A DNA stretch of 46,092 nt, from positions 1-46,092 of IMG/VR virus record IMGVR_UViG_3300037153_000150. The stretch is one strand, 5' to 3'. Positions 1 through 6,147 of this stretch are shown here, in pieces. The notes beneath the pieces are model-generated. The model was not told the origin of the DNA, did not search any database, and was given only the letters and a program-made list of their open reading frames with translations. The position numbers were made by a program, and so were the translations under genes. This DNA comes from a virus. The first letter of the stretch is position 1; each line of letters begins with the position of its first letter.

Positions 1-394
1 CGCAGCCGGTGATGATCTTCTGAGACTCCAGCGCGTACACGACCGGGCGCGCCACGAACTCGCGCACGCCCTCCGCCGCCCGCTCGCCGGACCAGCAGGC
101 GACACGGCCGTCGACCTCACGGCCGAGGTCGTGCGCGACGGCGAGGGAGTCGACCCGCTCACGGTGTCGATCGCGCTCAGATGCACGCCGACGTTCGTCC
201 GGCGCTCCCGAGCGGCGAGTGGACGTGACGTCGAGACGGGACGGGCGCTCCCGCCCGACGTGGCGAACGGCACGCCCGTCGAGTTCGCCGCCCGGCTCGT
301 GTCCCACGGCTACTCGCTCAGAGCGGCAGCGTCGATCAGCGGCGTGGCGCGCTCGACGTTGCACGATCGTGTGCGCGCCAGGTGCGTCAGATGA
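1..394 (+). CDS. HTH DNA-binding protein, 5' end cut by the window edge
   Basis: The frame is open from base 2 to the TGA at 392-394 and has no ATG or GTG before 131. Similarity to the leftward gene at 7865-8395 starts well upstream of 131, so the true start lies off the left edge. If the molecule is circular the frame continues back to a GTG at 45983. The two proteins share a DGEGVD segment followed by the block RCTPTFVRR and a C-terminal helix-turn-helix ending in a RSTLH motif (helix turn around SLRAAASISGVARSTLHDR). This is a duplicated phage DNA-binding protein, with the two copies on opposite strands. It converges tail to tail with the HNH gene at 387-884, and its stop codon lies inside the first of three tandem palindromes. 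Target sites and role are unknown. Confidence 0.72.
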   Translation, partial: AAGDDLLRLQRVHDRARHELAHALRRPLAGPAGDTAVDLTAEVVRDGEGVDPLTVSIALRCTPTFVRRSRAASGRDVETGRALPPDVANGTPVEFAARLVSHGYSLRAAASISGVARSTLHDRVRARCVR

Positions 395-473
395 CGCACC
401 TGATGTTCGACGCCAGGTGGCCGAAATGGGCCACCTGATGCTCGACGCCCAACTGGTCCACATGGACCAGTTG
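379..473. repeat. Three tandem 24-bp palindromes
   Basis: Three inverted repeats of 24 bp each lie at 379-402 (11-bp arms, 2-bp centre, perfect), 414-437 (one mismatched pair) and 450-473 (11-bp arms, perfect). Their starts are 35 and 36 bp apart. The linkers are almost identical (atgttcgacgc and atgctcgacgcc). The arms differ between copies, but the changes are mirrored on both sides, so the symmetry is kept while the sequence varies. The array spans the convergent ends of the HTH and HNH genes. It could be tandem operators, recombination sites or RNA hairpins; the sequence does not decide between them. Confidence 0.85.
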
Positions 474-884
474 AAGGGCGCAGCCGCGATCACACGCGCC
501 GGGCGTAAAGGTCTGATTTCCGAGCCTTTTTCGCGGTGCGCCGCGTGCGCCTGCCGTCATCCGGCCGGTCGGGGCTGCTACCCCGGGTCCCGGAGCGCCG
601 ATGCGGCCGTCGTGGCGCCGTCTGTGGCAGCGTTCGCACAGGGCCACGAGGTTGTCGGCCATGTCCGTGCCGCCATGCTGTCGTTCGATCACGTGGTGCG
701 CCACGGTGGCCGGTGCGCCGCAGTCGACGCACCGGCCTCGTGTGCGGCGCAGGGCCTTGGCTCGCTGGGTTCGGGCAGCGCGCGTCGTCTTGCGCCACGG
801 GTGCAGTCCGCATCGCCCTCGACTCACGGCGAACGCCGCACAGCCGGGATAGCTACACACGGTCTTGGTCACGTTGCTGTTCAC
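387..884 (-). CDS. HNH endonuclease
   Basis: This is a 165-residue protein with an N-terminal Cys-rich knuckle (CSYPGC) and then the HNH core: CVDCG near residue 53, the HH pair in VAHHVIERQHGG, the Asn in DNLVALC and CERCHRRRH near residue 88. HNH nucleases encoded near terminase genes are common in siphophages and myophages, where they can assist packaging. On a circular map this gene lies just upstream of the terminase region. The GTG start at 884 overlaps the upstream 45-aa gene by 32 bases; an in-frame GTG at 872 is possible. The C-terminal 60 residues run through the palindrome array and look unlike a folded domain, so the functional end may be nearer position 490. Confidence 0.8.
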   Translation of the reverse strand: MNSNVTKTVCSYPGCAAFAVSRGRCGLHPWRKTTRAARTQRAKALRRTRGRCVDCGAPATVAHHVIERQHGGTDMADNLVALCERCHRRRHDGRIGAPGPGVAAPTGRMTAGARGAPRKRLGNQTFTPGACDRGCALQLVHVDQLGVEHQVAHFGHLASNIRCVI

Positions 885-990
885 GCACTCGCACGATGCG
901 ATAGCGGGAGGCGAGGCCCAGGCCCACGATCACGCCGACCAGGAAGGCCCACGGCGCCGTCTGCACCCAGTCGGGAAGCGCAGCGATCAT
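853..990 (-). CDS. 45-aa single-span membrane protein
   Basis: ATG at 990, stop at 853. The protein has a short N-terminus with two Trp, one hydrophobic span (WAFLVGVIVGLGLASRY, residues 14-30) and a charged Arg/Gln/Asp tail. This is an N-out, C-in small membrane protein typical of phage lysis or superinfection modules. It follows the 71-aa two-span protein by 12 bases and overlaps the HNH start by 32 bases. A spacer purine stretch (gagcggtgg) before the ATG could act as a weak ribosome site. It may be an antiholin or holin partner; this is inferred from position and topology only. Confidence 0.6.
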   Translation of the reverse strand: MIAALPDWVQTAPWAFLVGVIVGLGLASRYRIVRVREQQRDQDRV

Positions 991-1002
991 GCATGCCACC
1001 GC

Positions 1003-1218
1003 TCACTGCTTGCCGCTCGCTTGGTCGTCGTCGTCGTCTTGCTTGCGACGTGGCCATTCTGCCGTGACTTCCAGCGCGATCCACGCGCCGAGCACGATCA
1101 ATCCCGCCGCCATGAGCATCGAGCCCACCACGCGGTCGTCGGCCATGACGGCCGTTTCGGCACCCGCGAACAACAACAGCACGGCAGAGAACAGCGAGAC
1201 CAGGCGCGAGCGGTTCAC
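1003..1218 (-). CDS. Two-span small membrane protein, holin candidate
   Basis: 71 residues from a GTG at 1218. There are two hydrophobic segments (about residues 5-23 and 33-51) separated by a short turn carrying charged residues (DDR). The C-terminal tail is strongly charged: an Arg/Lys patch, then five consecutive Asp. Size, topology and charged tail match class II holins. A secreted Rpf-like muralytic enzyme lies about 800 bp upstream in the same operon and a second tiny membrane protein follows directly, which supports a lysis role. No sequence family is recognised, so the holin call rests on topology and context. Confidence 0.65.
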   Translation of the reverse strand: MNRSRLVSLFSAVLLLFAGAETAVMADDRVVGSMLMAAGLIVLGAWIALEVTAEWPRRKQDDDDDQASGKQ

Positions 1219-1233
1219 GATGGGCGCAAGCGG

Positions 1234-1443
1234 TCACAGCACGACGAGTAGGCCACGGTCAAGTGCGTGGTGCAGTCGGCAGGCGATGTGAATGGCTGTG
1301 GCGTCGATCGTGACGTCGAGGGCGATCACGGCCAGGTGATCGTCGTAGGTCACGCATCGCCACGAGCCGACGTCGCGCAGCAGCGGGGCGAGCATCTGCT
1401 GTGCGGTCGGCCGTTCAAGGTCGAGCGGGAAGCCGAAACGCAT
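1234..1443 (-). CDS. Hypothetical 69-aa protein
   Basis: ATG at 1443 overlaps the preceding gene (1415-1648) by 29 bases, which is usual spacing in this operon. The protein begins MRFGFPLDLERPTAQQ, has a central stretch rich in Asp/Val/Ile (VIALDVTIDATAIHIA) and ends in hydrophobic residues. The frame extends further upstream to 1638, but that part is read by the better supported neighbour in another frame. No family or function is recognised. Confidence 0.55.
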   Translation of the reverse strand: MRFGFPLDLERPTAQQMLAPLLRDVGSWRCVTYDDHLAVIALDVTIDATAIHIACRLHHALDRGLLVVL

Positions 1444-1648
1444 GAGCGTGCCGAGCGGCGAACTCGGGTTCGGTGGGGTCGGGTTCGGTGCCGTAGTCGA
1501 AGCCGCTGCCGCCGTGTGGCTCCTCAACCAGTGCACGCACCGCCAGACCGCCCATGAACCCGGGTCGACGGTAGACCTCAATGTCGACGCCGCCCGCCCG
1601 CCGAGCGCGTGCGATGCCGTCTGCGCGCCAGCCCACATCGAAGCTCAT
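1415..1648 (-). CDS. Hypothetical 77-aa protein
   Basis: ATG at 1648 overlaps the stop of the upstream HNH gene in an ATGA, the standard coupling in this phage, which fixes the start. The protein begins MSFDVGWRADGIARAR, has a mixed-charge middle and a Pro/Glu-rich stretch (GTEPDPTEPEF) near the C-terminus. There are no Cys pairs, membrane spans or motifs that point to a function. Confidence 0.6.
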   Translation of the reverse strand: MSFDVGWRADGIARARRAGGVDIEVYRRPGFMGGLAVRALVEEPHGGSGFDYGTEPDPTEPEFAARHAHAFRLPARP

Positions 1649-2007
1649 GGGTGCATGGCGTCGTGGCACGGGCGACACAGGACGAGCACGTCGTCGGGCA
1701 GTTCGCAGCCGAGACGTTCATACGTCTGGTGGTGCACGTCGAGCACGAGTAGCCGCGACTCGTCCTCACGTAGGCCGCAGCGTTCGCACGTGCCGTCGAC
1801 GAGATCGAGCATGGCCGCGCGGAACTGCCGCCAGCGGTTCGAGCGCAGGTAGACCTCATAGGCCACGTGCGACCGCATCCGCAGGAAGCGCACGACGGCG
1901 GTCGTGTTGGCGTCGTCGAACGGGTTGGGCGACGGGCGCGCGTGGCCGTAGTGCATGGCTCGCCAGTAGGCATAGACGTCGGCGATGTTCAGTTGCGACG
2001 TCAGCAT
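1645..2007 (-). CDS. HNH endonuclease, second copy
   Basis: 120 residues from ATG 2007, which lies three bases after the stop of the Rpf-like gene. The C-terminal half carries the HNH core: CERCG, then LDVHHQTYERLG, LPDDVLVLC and the terminal CRPCHDAMH. The N-terminal half is helical and rich in aromatic residues (YAYWRAMHYGH). It differs from the HNH protein at 387-884 in arrangement and length, so the two are separate acquisitions rather than a recent duplication. It may be a homing-type or packaging-associated nuclease. The catalytic His pair and the metal-binding Cys residues are all present. Confidence 0.85.
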   Translation of the reverse strand: MLTSQLNIADVYAYWRAMHYGHARPSPNPFDDANTTAVVRFLRMRSHVAYEVYLRSNRWRQFRAAMLDLVDGTCERCGLREDESRLLVLDVHHQTYERLGCELPDDVLVLCRPCHDAMHP

Positions 2008-2009
2008 GG

Positions 2010-2339
2010 TCACCGCCACGCGCACACCGGCCAGGCGTTCCATCCCTGCATCCGCATCAGCCGCACGGCGCGGTACATCTGTTCCAGGCGCGTGTGCCAG
2101 TGCGGCAGGCCGCGCCCGCCGACGGCGCGCCACGATGACGCCGTGAACTGCAACCCGCCGTAGAAGCCGTTGCCGGTGGCAATGTGCCAGCGCGACCCCG
2201 ACTCGCAGCGGGCGATGCGCAGCAGGCGCACCCGGTACGGGCGCACGACGGCGGGACGCGGGTCGATGGGCACGTGTCCGACGCCCGTCGCCACGTTCGG
2301 GGCGGGCAGTAGCGCCAGCGTGACCAGCAGCGCGCTCAC
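2010..2339 (-). CDS. Secreted Rpf-like transglycosylase
   Basis: 109 residues from a GTG at 2339. A hydrophobic N-terminus (SALLVTLALLPAPNVATG) looks like a signal peptide or export anchor. The remainder matches the resuscitation-promoting-factor/transglycosylase-like domain: the catalytic Glu in IARCESGSRW, the conserved GNGFYGGLQF block, a TASSW motif, a Gln in LEQMYRAV and a closing W-P-V-C with the second Cys of the family disulfide. These enzymes cleave the glycan backbone of actinobacterial peptidoglycan. With holin-like proteins downstream it is probably the glycan-cutting lysin of the phage, complementing the CHAP protein at 23885-24979. It is short but covers the whole catalytic core. 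Confidence 0.85.
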   Translation of the reverse strand: MSALLVTLALLPAPNVATGVGHVPIDPRPAVVRPYRVRLLRIARCESGSRWHIATGNGFYGGLQFTASSWRAVGGRGLPHWHTRLEQMYRAVRLMRMQGWNAWPVCAWR

Positions 2340-2345
2340 GGCCGT

Positions 2346-2798
2346 TTAGTGCTGCTCGGGTGTCGGCACGTCGAACGTCACCTCGCCGCTGACCGTCACG
2401 TCGGACGCCTGCACGGTGAGCGTGCCCTCACAGTGGATGGTGTCGCCCGTCTCGGATTCGGTCGTCTCGACGGCGACCACGGCAGCACCCGCCTTGCCCA
2501 CGACCGTGACGGTGGCGCTCAGTCCGTCCTCGTCGGCCTCGACGGTGGCGACCGTCTCGTCGCTCGACGCCCACGTCGGTGTCGTGTCGGGTGTCGTTTC
2601 GTTGCCGCCCGCGTCGAGGAAGCGCACGTGCGCCTCGATCGTTCCCACGTCGGCGCTGACGATCGTCTCAGCCACAGCGAGCCTGCCCTTCCGGTCGGTG
2701 AACAGCAACAGCCCAGCCACGGACGGGCCGGGCGACAGCGACTCGACGAGTCGCGCCAGCGCGGTCAGCGTGCGCACGTGCGATGGTGAGAACGTCAC
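2346..2798 (-). CDS. Ig-like (Big_2-type) structural protein
   Basis: 150 residues from GTG 2798, four bases after the stop of a putative 28-aa membrane peptide. Residues about 55-145 show the bacterial Ig-like pattern: ETTPDTTPTWASSDETVATV followed by a Gly/Ala/Val strand and a closing beta pair. It is very acidic and rich in Thr/Val, as expected for an all-beta surface domain. Such domains decorate phage virions and help adsorption. Here it lies in the leftward accessory operon away from the tail genes, so decoration of the head or tail is an inference. Confidence 0.7.
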   Translation of the reverse strand: MTFSPSHVRTLTALARLVESLSPGPSVAGLLLFTDRKGRLAVAETIVSADVGTIEAHVRFLDAGGNETTPDTTPTWASSDETVATVEADEDGLSATVTVVGKAGAAVVAVETTESETGDTIHCEGTLTVQASDVTVSGEVTFDVPTPEQH

Positions 2799-2801
2799 GG
2801 C

Positions 2802-2888
2802 TCACGGCTTCAGCACGATCACGACGCCGATCGCCACGAGCGCAACGGCGCAGACCAGGCAGACGAGGAGTACGCCTTCGCCGCTCAG
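2802..2888 (-). CDS. Possible 28-aa membrane peptide starting at CTG
   Basis: Between the DUF6582-like gene and the Ig-like gene one frame encodes a 28-residue peptide that is nearly all membrane span (LLVCLVCAVALVAIGVVIVL) and ends in KP. No ATG, GTG or TTG is available in frame. A CTG at 2888 overlaps the upstream TGA as CTGA, the same geometry as the ATGA and GTGA couplings throughout this genome, and the stop lies four bases before the next start. Non-canonical initiation is an inference. Confidence 0.4.
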   Translation of the reverse strand: MSGEGVLLVCLVCAVALVAIGVVIVLKP

Positions 2889-3154
2889 CGGCGTGTCGTC
2901 TTGCGGGCGGTGCCGCGCCGCGTCGAGCGCGTCACGCTGCCCTTGGCGGGACGCGTCGTGCCCGCCGTCGCCTTGAGCGACGGGTAACGCTTGAGCACGG
3001 CGCGTCGGACGGTCGAGTACGACCCGCGAGTCGATGGACGAGCCGCGTAGGCCAGCGCAGCACGGGCACGGCGCTTGGTGTTGATCGGGTATAGGCGTTT
3101 GCTCGGGATGGCGAACGCCGATTTGGCCAGTTTGCTACGACGTTTGACCGCCAT
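2885..3154 (-). CDS. Basic DUF6582-like protein
   Basis: 89 residues, very rich in Arg/Lys. The N-terminal half has the pattern KSAFAIPSKRLYPINTKRRA followed by a helix and a terminal RYPSL. This resembles the small domain found in phage and bacterial proteins (SAFA..P..R.YPI....ARAAL...VRR.V..RYP), which I recall as DUF6582. The C-terminal third is low-complexity Thr/Arg. It overlaps the upstream Pro/Asp-rich gene by 20 bases. A role in binding nucleic acid or the virion interior is plausible from charge only. Confidence 0.7.
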   Translation of the reverse strand: MAVKRRSKLAKSAFAIPSKRLYPINTKRRARAALAYAARPSTRGSYSTVRRAVLKRYPSLKATAGTTRPAKGSVTRSTRRGTARKTTRR

Positions 3155-3293
3155 CGTCCTCGCCGTTCTCGTCGTCGTCGGGCCGTTCGGGCACCGGCTC
3201 GGCCGTGTCGGGCGGCTGGTAGCGCTCGGGTTCGTCGGGCGCGTCGGGCCGCTGCGGCGGATCGGGTTGCGGCTGCGTCTCGGGTTGCGTCAT
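3135..3293 (-). CDS. 52-aa Pro/Glu/Asp-rich protein
   Basis: ATG at 3293. The product is low-complexity: Pro/Gln repeats at the N-terminus and an Asp/Glu-rich end (RPDDDENGEDDGG). It is probably unstructured. Its acidic character contrasts with the basic protein encoded next, so a charge-based pairing is possible but unproven. Confidence 0.5.
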   Translation of the reverse strand: MTQPETQPQPDPPQRPDAPDEPERYQPPDTAEPVPERPDDDENGEDDGGQTS

Positions 3294-3418
3294 GGGGCGT
3301 CCGCCTCCGGGCAGGGGTCGACCAGCGGGTGTCCGAGGTGTAGCACGCAGGCCACGTGTGCGCAACGTGCACACGTCAGGACACCGCCTCGACGCGTTTC
3401 CCGTGCACCTCCCGTCAC
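3290..3418 (-). CDS. Possible 42-aa Cys/His knuckle protein
   Basis: GTG at 3418 and a stop overlapping the next ATG as ATGA. The protein contains CARCAHVACVLHLGHP and a later DPCPEAD, giving four Cys and several His that could bind zinc. The competing frame also has Cys pairs (MCARCG...), so the reading frame is not certain. The coupling geometry favours this one. Confidence 0.4.
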   Translation of the reverse strand: MTGGARETRRGGVLTCARCAHVACVLHLGHPLVDPCPEADAP

Positions 3419-3476
3419 GCCCGCAACGTGCGCACATCTTGTGTCACATCGACACGTACTCCTGCGAGGCGACGCC

Positions 3477-3734
3477 TCAGTTCCAGCGCGCCACGCGACG
3501 TTGATCGTCGAGCCATTGCTCGGGCGTGATCACCGGGTGACGACGTTTCCAGACCTCCCAGCGCAACACCGCGCCGAACCCCAGCACGAAACTGAGCAGC
3601 AACACCAGCCACAGCGCACGCACGTGCGTCAGCTGCAGCACCAGAACATCGAGCGTTGCCGTGATCGCCGCGAACGGCCACAGACGCGGCGACCACGCAC
3701 GTCGATGGCGAAAGTAGCGTCTACCGACGCTCAT
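3477..3734 (-). CDS. Two-span membrane protein
   Basis: 85 residues from ATG 3734. A basic N-terminus (RRYFRHRR) is followed by two hydrophobic spans, about residues 19-36 (WPFAAITATLDVLVLQL) and 41-58 (LWLVLLLSFVLGFGAVL), then a charged cytoplasmic tail. It has the topology of a phage holin or other small inner-membrane protein and overlaps the upstream gene by 14 bases. It is a second holin candidate besides 1003-1218. Confidence 0.65.
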   Translation of the reverse strand: MSVGRRYFRHRRAWSPRLWPFAAITATLDVLVLQLTHVRALWLVLLLSFVLGFGAVLRWEVWKRRHPVITPEQWLDDQRRVARWN

Positions 3735-3927
3735 CGCGCCAGCGTTTGACGAGTTGCCGGTAGACGATCTCGGAGCGGCTGCCGTAGTGCGTGCCCTGGT
3801 GCCCGTACGCGCCGCTCTCGCAGTACAACCGGCGCGTGACGCCGCGCACTTCCGTGTCGACCCGCGCCCGACCGGCAGGCAGGCGCGGGTCGATCACGAT
3901 GTAGGCGTCGCATGGTCGCTCAGCCAC
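3721..3927 (-). CDS. Hypothetical 68-aa protein
   Basis: ATG at 3927. The protein has regular composition with many Arg, Tyr and Gly, a segment VTRRLYCESGAYGHQGTHYG and a basic end (KRWRDERR). It overlaps both neighbours slightly, as is typical for this operon. No domain is recognised. Confidence 0.6.
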   Translation of the reverse strand: MAERPCDAYIVIDPRLPAGRARVDTEVRGVTRRLYCESGAYGHQGTHYGSRSEIVYRQLVKRWRDERR

Positions 3928-4177
3928 CGGACGTCATCCTCATGGCCTCGTCGATCGCCTCGCCGCGCGTGCGCAGCCACTGCGACATGCACTCCCACCG
4001 GCCCCAGTCGTCCAGGTGCTCGAAGATCGCTTCGCTCAACTCGTCGGCCCAGCGCCACACCGACCAGCCCTCGCGTTCGTCGCGGGCGATGCGCCACAGC
4101 GTCTGCGCGTCGTTGGACGGCAGTAGGTAGTCGCCCGCCTTGATCTTGGTCAGGACGTAACGACGTCGCTCAGTCAT
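3920..4177 (-). CDS. Hypothetical 85-aa protein
   Basis: ATG 4177 overlaps the upstream gene by 8 bases. The product is helical, Trp-rich and acidic in its second half (WSVWRWADELSEAIFEHLDD; then WGRWECMSQWL). The Trp spacing suggests a compact helical bundle. A longer upstream extension of the frame exists but would overlap the zinc-knuckle gene extensively. Function unknown. Confidence 0.65.
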   Translation of the reverse strand: MTERRRYVLTKIKAGDYLLPSNDAQTLWRIARDEREGWSVWRWADELSEAIFEHLDDWGRWECMSQWLRTRGEAIDEAMRMTSGG

Positions 4178-4409
4178 CAGCCCGCAGCCGTTGCAGCGCG
4201 TCACGCAGCGCCCGGTCGACGGCGCGACGCGCGAGCCGTTCACGCGCAAGCTCGTTCTCCAGGTGGCGCACGCGCACGGCGAGCGCCAGTCCAACCGCGT
4301 TCGGTTCGTACACGACGCTGGCTTGGCACCCCGGCACCGAGCAGTTCATCGTACGGATGCGGTCGACACGATGCCCGTTGGGACAAGTGAAGTGGTCACG
4401 TTCGCTCAC
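4170..4409 (-). CDS. Small zinc-knuckle/coiled-coil protein
   Basis: 79 residues from a GTG. The N-terminus has CPNGH and CSVPGC about 14 residues apart, consistent with a four-ligand zinc site. The C-terminal half (from about residue 42) is a charged helix with heptad-like Leu spacing (VRVRHLENELARERLARRAV). It directly abuts the 97-aa gene upstream. It may be a small adaptor or DNA-binding protein. Confidence 0.65.
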   Translation of the reverse strand: MSERDHFTCPNGHRVDRIRTMNCSVPGCQASVVYEPNAVGLALAVRVRHLENELARERLARRAVDRALRDALQRLRADD

Positions 4410-4703
4410 CTACTGCCCCCGCTCGGGGGCGACGGCCTGCCACGCCTCCACCGCCTGCCACAGCGCGGACGGGTCGGGCTCGTCATTCGTCCGGCGTAGC
4501 TCGGTGATGACCGCGTCATTCAGCGCCCAGGCAGCCGATACGGCCCCCGCGAGTTGTGCTTCGAGCGTCCTGATTCGATCCCACCACGCATCCTCCGACT
4601 CACCGTAGGCTGCTTCGGCTGCCTCGGCACGACGGCGCTGCTGCTCGGCCTCGGTCATCACGGCCGCGTACTGCTCGTCCGTCCAGCGCTTGATAAGACT
4701 CAT
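4410..4703 (-). CDS. 97-aa coiled-coil protein
   Basis: ATG 4703. The first half is a long charged helix (TEAEQQRRRAEAAEAAYGES) and the second half is Trp/Ala-rich. There are no Cys pairs or membrane spans. It directly precedes the zinc-knuckle gene with no intergenic bases. Function unknown. Confidence 0.65.
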   Translation of the reverse strand: MSLIKRWTDEQYAAVMTEAEQQRRRAEAAEAAYGESEDAWWDRIRTLEAQLAGAVSAAWALNDAVITELRRTNDEPDPSALWQAVEAWQAVAPERGQ

Positions 4704-4708
4704 GGCCG

Positions 4709-4981
4709 CTACTGCCCCCCGTGAGCGTCAAGCCACGCTTCGATCTTGTCCACCGCGATAGGGACGGCGCTCGGATCGTCTACCTCGGGCGGGGCAAGGA
4801 TGCCGTGAAGCTCGCGGATCAGGTCTACGGCCCCCCGGTGGTCGACGGCTAGGGCCTCAACCGACTCAGCCGCACCGCGAATCTGCTCGGGCCATTGCAC
4901 GCTGTCATCGTCGCCCAGCGTGTCCTCGATGATCCCGGCCACGCGGCGCAGGTACTCGGCCAATGCCTCATAACGTGTCAT
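4709..4981 (-). CDS. Hypothetical 90-aa acidic protein
   Basis: ATG 4981 shares one base with the upstream stop (TAATG), which fixes the start. The product is helical and acidic (YEALAEYLRRVAGIIEDTLG) and has a Pro-rich loop (LAPPEVDDPSAVPIA) before a last helix. This looks like a small accessory protein. No family is recognised. Confidence 0.65.
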   Translation of the reverse strand: MTRYEALAEYLRRVAGIIEDTLGDDDSVQWPEQIRGAAESVEALAVDHRGAVDLIRELHGILAPPEVDDPSAVPIAVDKIEAWLDAHGGQ

Positions 4982-5262
4982 TACGTGCGCCACCGTTGCC
5001 ACGCCTGCCGCCTCTCGTGTTGCGCGTTGACGGCGTGTTCCCACTGCGGGTCGTGTACGCGCAGTTGCACGAGTTCCTCGCCCCACCGCGTGATGGCGTC
5101 GTGCAGACGCTCGTGCTCGCCGCCCGCGTTGACGTCGCCCACGCCGAAGCGCTCAAGCTCGGTCATCACGTCGCGCCACGCTTGCCACTCGATCTGTTGC
5201 AACTCCAGGAACGCCAGCTGGCGTTCGCCCGGCTGCAGTCGTTCCCATAGCGGGTCGATCAT
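4981..5262 (-). CDS. Hypothetical 93-aa protein
   Basis: ATG 5262 overlaps the preceding stop by four bases. The protein is rich in Trp, Gln, Glu and Arg with helical periodicity (ERLQPGERQLAFLELQQIEW). No motif or membrane segment is visible. Position and codon use match its neighbours, so it is a genuine operon member. Confidence 0.65.
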   Translation of the reverse strand: MIDPLWERLQPGERQLAFLELQQIEWQAWRDVMTELERFGVGDVNAGGEHERLHDAITRWGEELVQLRVHDPQWEHAVNAQHERRQAWQRWRT

Positions 5263-5621
5263 CCGCCGTCGCCTTTCGTGAACACGCGCAACCCGCCCTG
5301 CCCGTCAAGATTGCCGATCCGGTAGCGCGCGACGAGGCCGAAGTCCGCGCCTTCTAGTTCCGGCTCGTCGGTCGGCATGCAGTACGTGATCGTGCCTTCC
5401 CACGAGTCGCCCGCGTGCACGCGGCTGACCACGTCGAGCAGTGTGCGCACGAGTTCGCTCGTCGAGGCGGGCGCGGGCCGGTTCCAGCCTGCGGGCATGG
5501 CGTCGCGTTCGACGAATTGCGCGACGTCACGTTTGACGAGGTCACGCGCCGTGGCGTCCGCCGGGTTGTCGAGCAGCACGCGGATCAGCGCGAGCAGATG
5601 CTCCTCGCGCGGCGTGATCAC
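5259..5621 (-). CDS. Hypothetical 120-aa protein
   Basis: GTG 5621 overlaps the upstream TGA as GTGA. The N-terminal half is helical (EEHLLALIRVLLDNPADATA), the middle has conserved-looking hydrophobics (LVRTLLDVVSRVHAGDSWEG), and the C-terminal third is beta-like. No known domain is recognised. Confidence 0.65.
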   Translation of the reverse strand: MITPREEHLLALIRVLLDNPADATARDLVKRDVAQFVERDAMPAGWNRPAPASTSELVRTLLDVVSRVHAGDSWEGTITYCMPTDEPELEGADFGLVARYRIGNLDGQGGLRVFTKGDGG

Positions 5622-5836
5622 GTGATGCTCGGTTCGACGAACATCGGGTCGCCCATGTGCGGCTCGGGTTGCGGCGGCAGACCCGCCGCCTTGAGATGGC
5701 ACTCCCAGCAGCGCCCGTTGCTGGTGCTTGGCTCCTGCGGCGACGTCGGGTCGTGGTAGTAGTCGGTGTTCGGGGTGCAGCGGTATGTGCGCCCGCACAT
5801 GGCGCACTCGACGCGCTGCCAGCGTAGGTCGATCAC
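5618..5836 (-). CDS. 72-aa zinc-ribbon protein
   Basis: GTG 5836 is coupled to the upstream stop (GTGA). The protein has two Cys pairs, CAMCGRTYRC near residue 11 and CWEC near residue 43, spaced as in a small zinc ribbon, followed by a Pro-rich tail. A nucleic-acid-binding role is likely from the fold but not specific. Confidence 0.65.
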   Translation of the reverse strand: MIDLRWQRVECAMCGRTYRCTPNTDYYHDPTSPQEPSTSNGRCWECHLKAAGLPPQPEPHMGDPMFVEPSIT

Positions 5837-6147
5837 AGCAGGTCCTCCCGTCTCAGTTGATCGTCCAACTCGCGTGCCGCCTTGCGGTGTCGGGAACTGA
5901 CAGGGATGCCGCCCTGGCGCATGTCCTCGACGATGCCCTCGTGCGTGCGCCCGTAGGCGATAGCCAGGTGCAGCGGCCCGCGCATCCACGTGGGGTTGTC
6001 GTGCCCCGTCTCGTCGGCCTGCACGAGCAGCTTCCCGAGGTCGACGCTGATCGGCTGCCCGTCGCGCAGCCGGTCGATGTTCGTGTCGACGATCCCCAGC
6101 ATGATCAGCACGCCGCCGCCGCGCGTCTGCGCGACTATGCGGATCAC
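5833..6147 (-). CDS. Hypothetical 104-aa protein
   Basis: GTG 6147 overlaps the upstream TGA as GTGA. The first 60 residues are regular beta/alpha (VLIMLGIVDTNIDRLRDGQP, then ISVDLGKLLVQAD). The C-terminal part is helical and charged. It resembles small phage proteins of unknown function, with no catalytic motif visible. Confidence 0.65.
   Translation of the reverse strand: MIRIVAQTRGGGVLIMLGIVDTNIDRLRDGQPISVDLGKLLVQADETGHDNPTWMRGPLHLAIAYGRTHEGIVEDMRQGGIPVSSRHRKAARELDDQLRREDLL

Noticed and set aside
1-394. Leftward frame across the left edge with a protein-like end (about 100 residues)
   Set aside because: It is codon-by-codon antisense to the HTH gene, which is supported by a paralogue elsewhere in the window. 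The leftward frame has no such support, apart from the short segment discussed as a finding.
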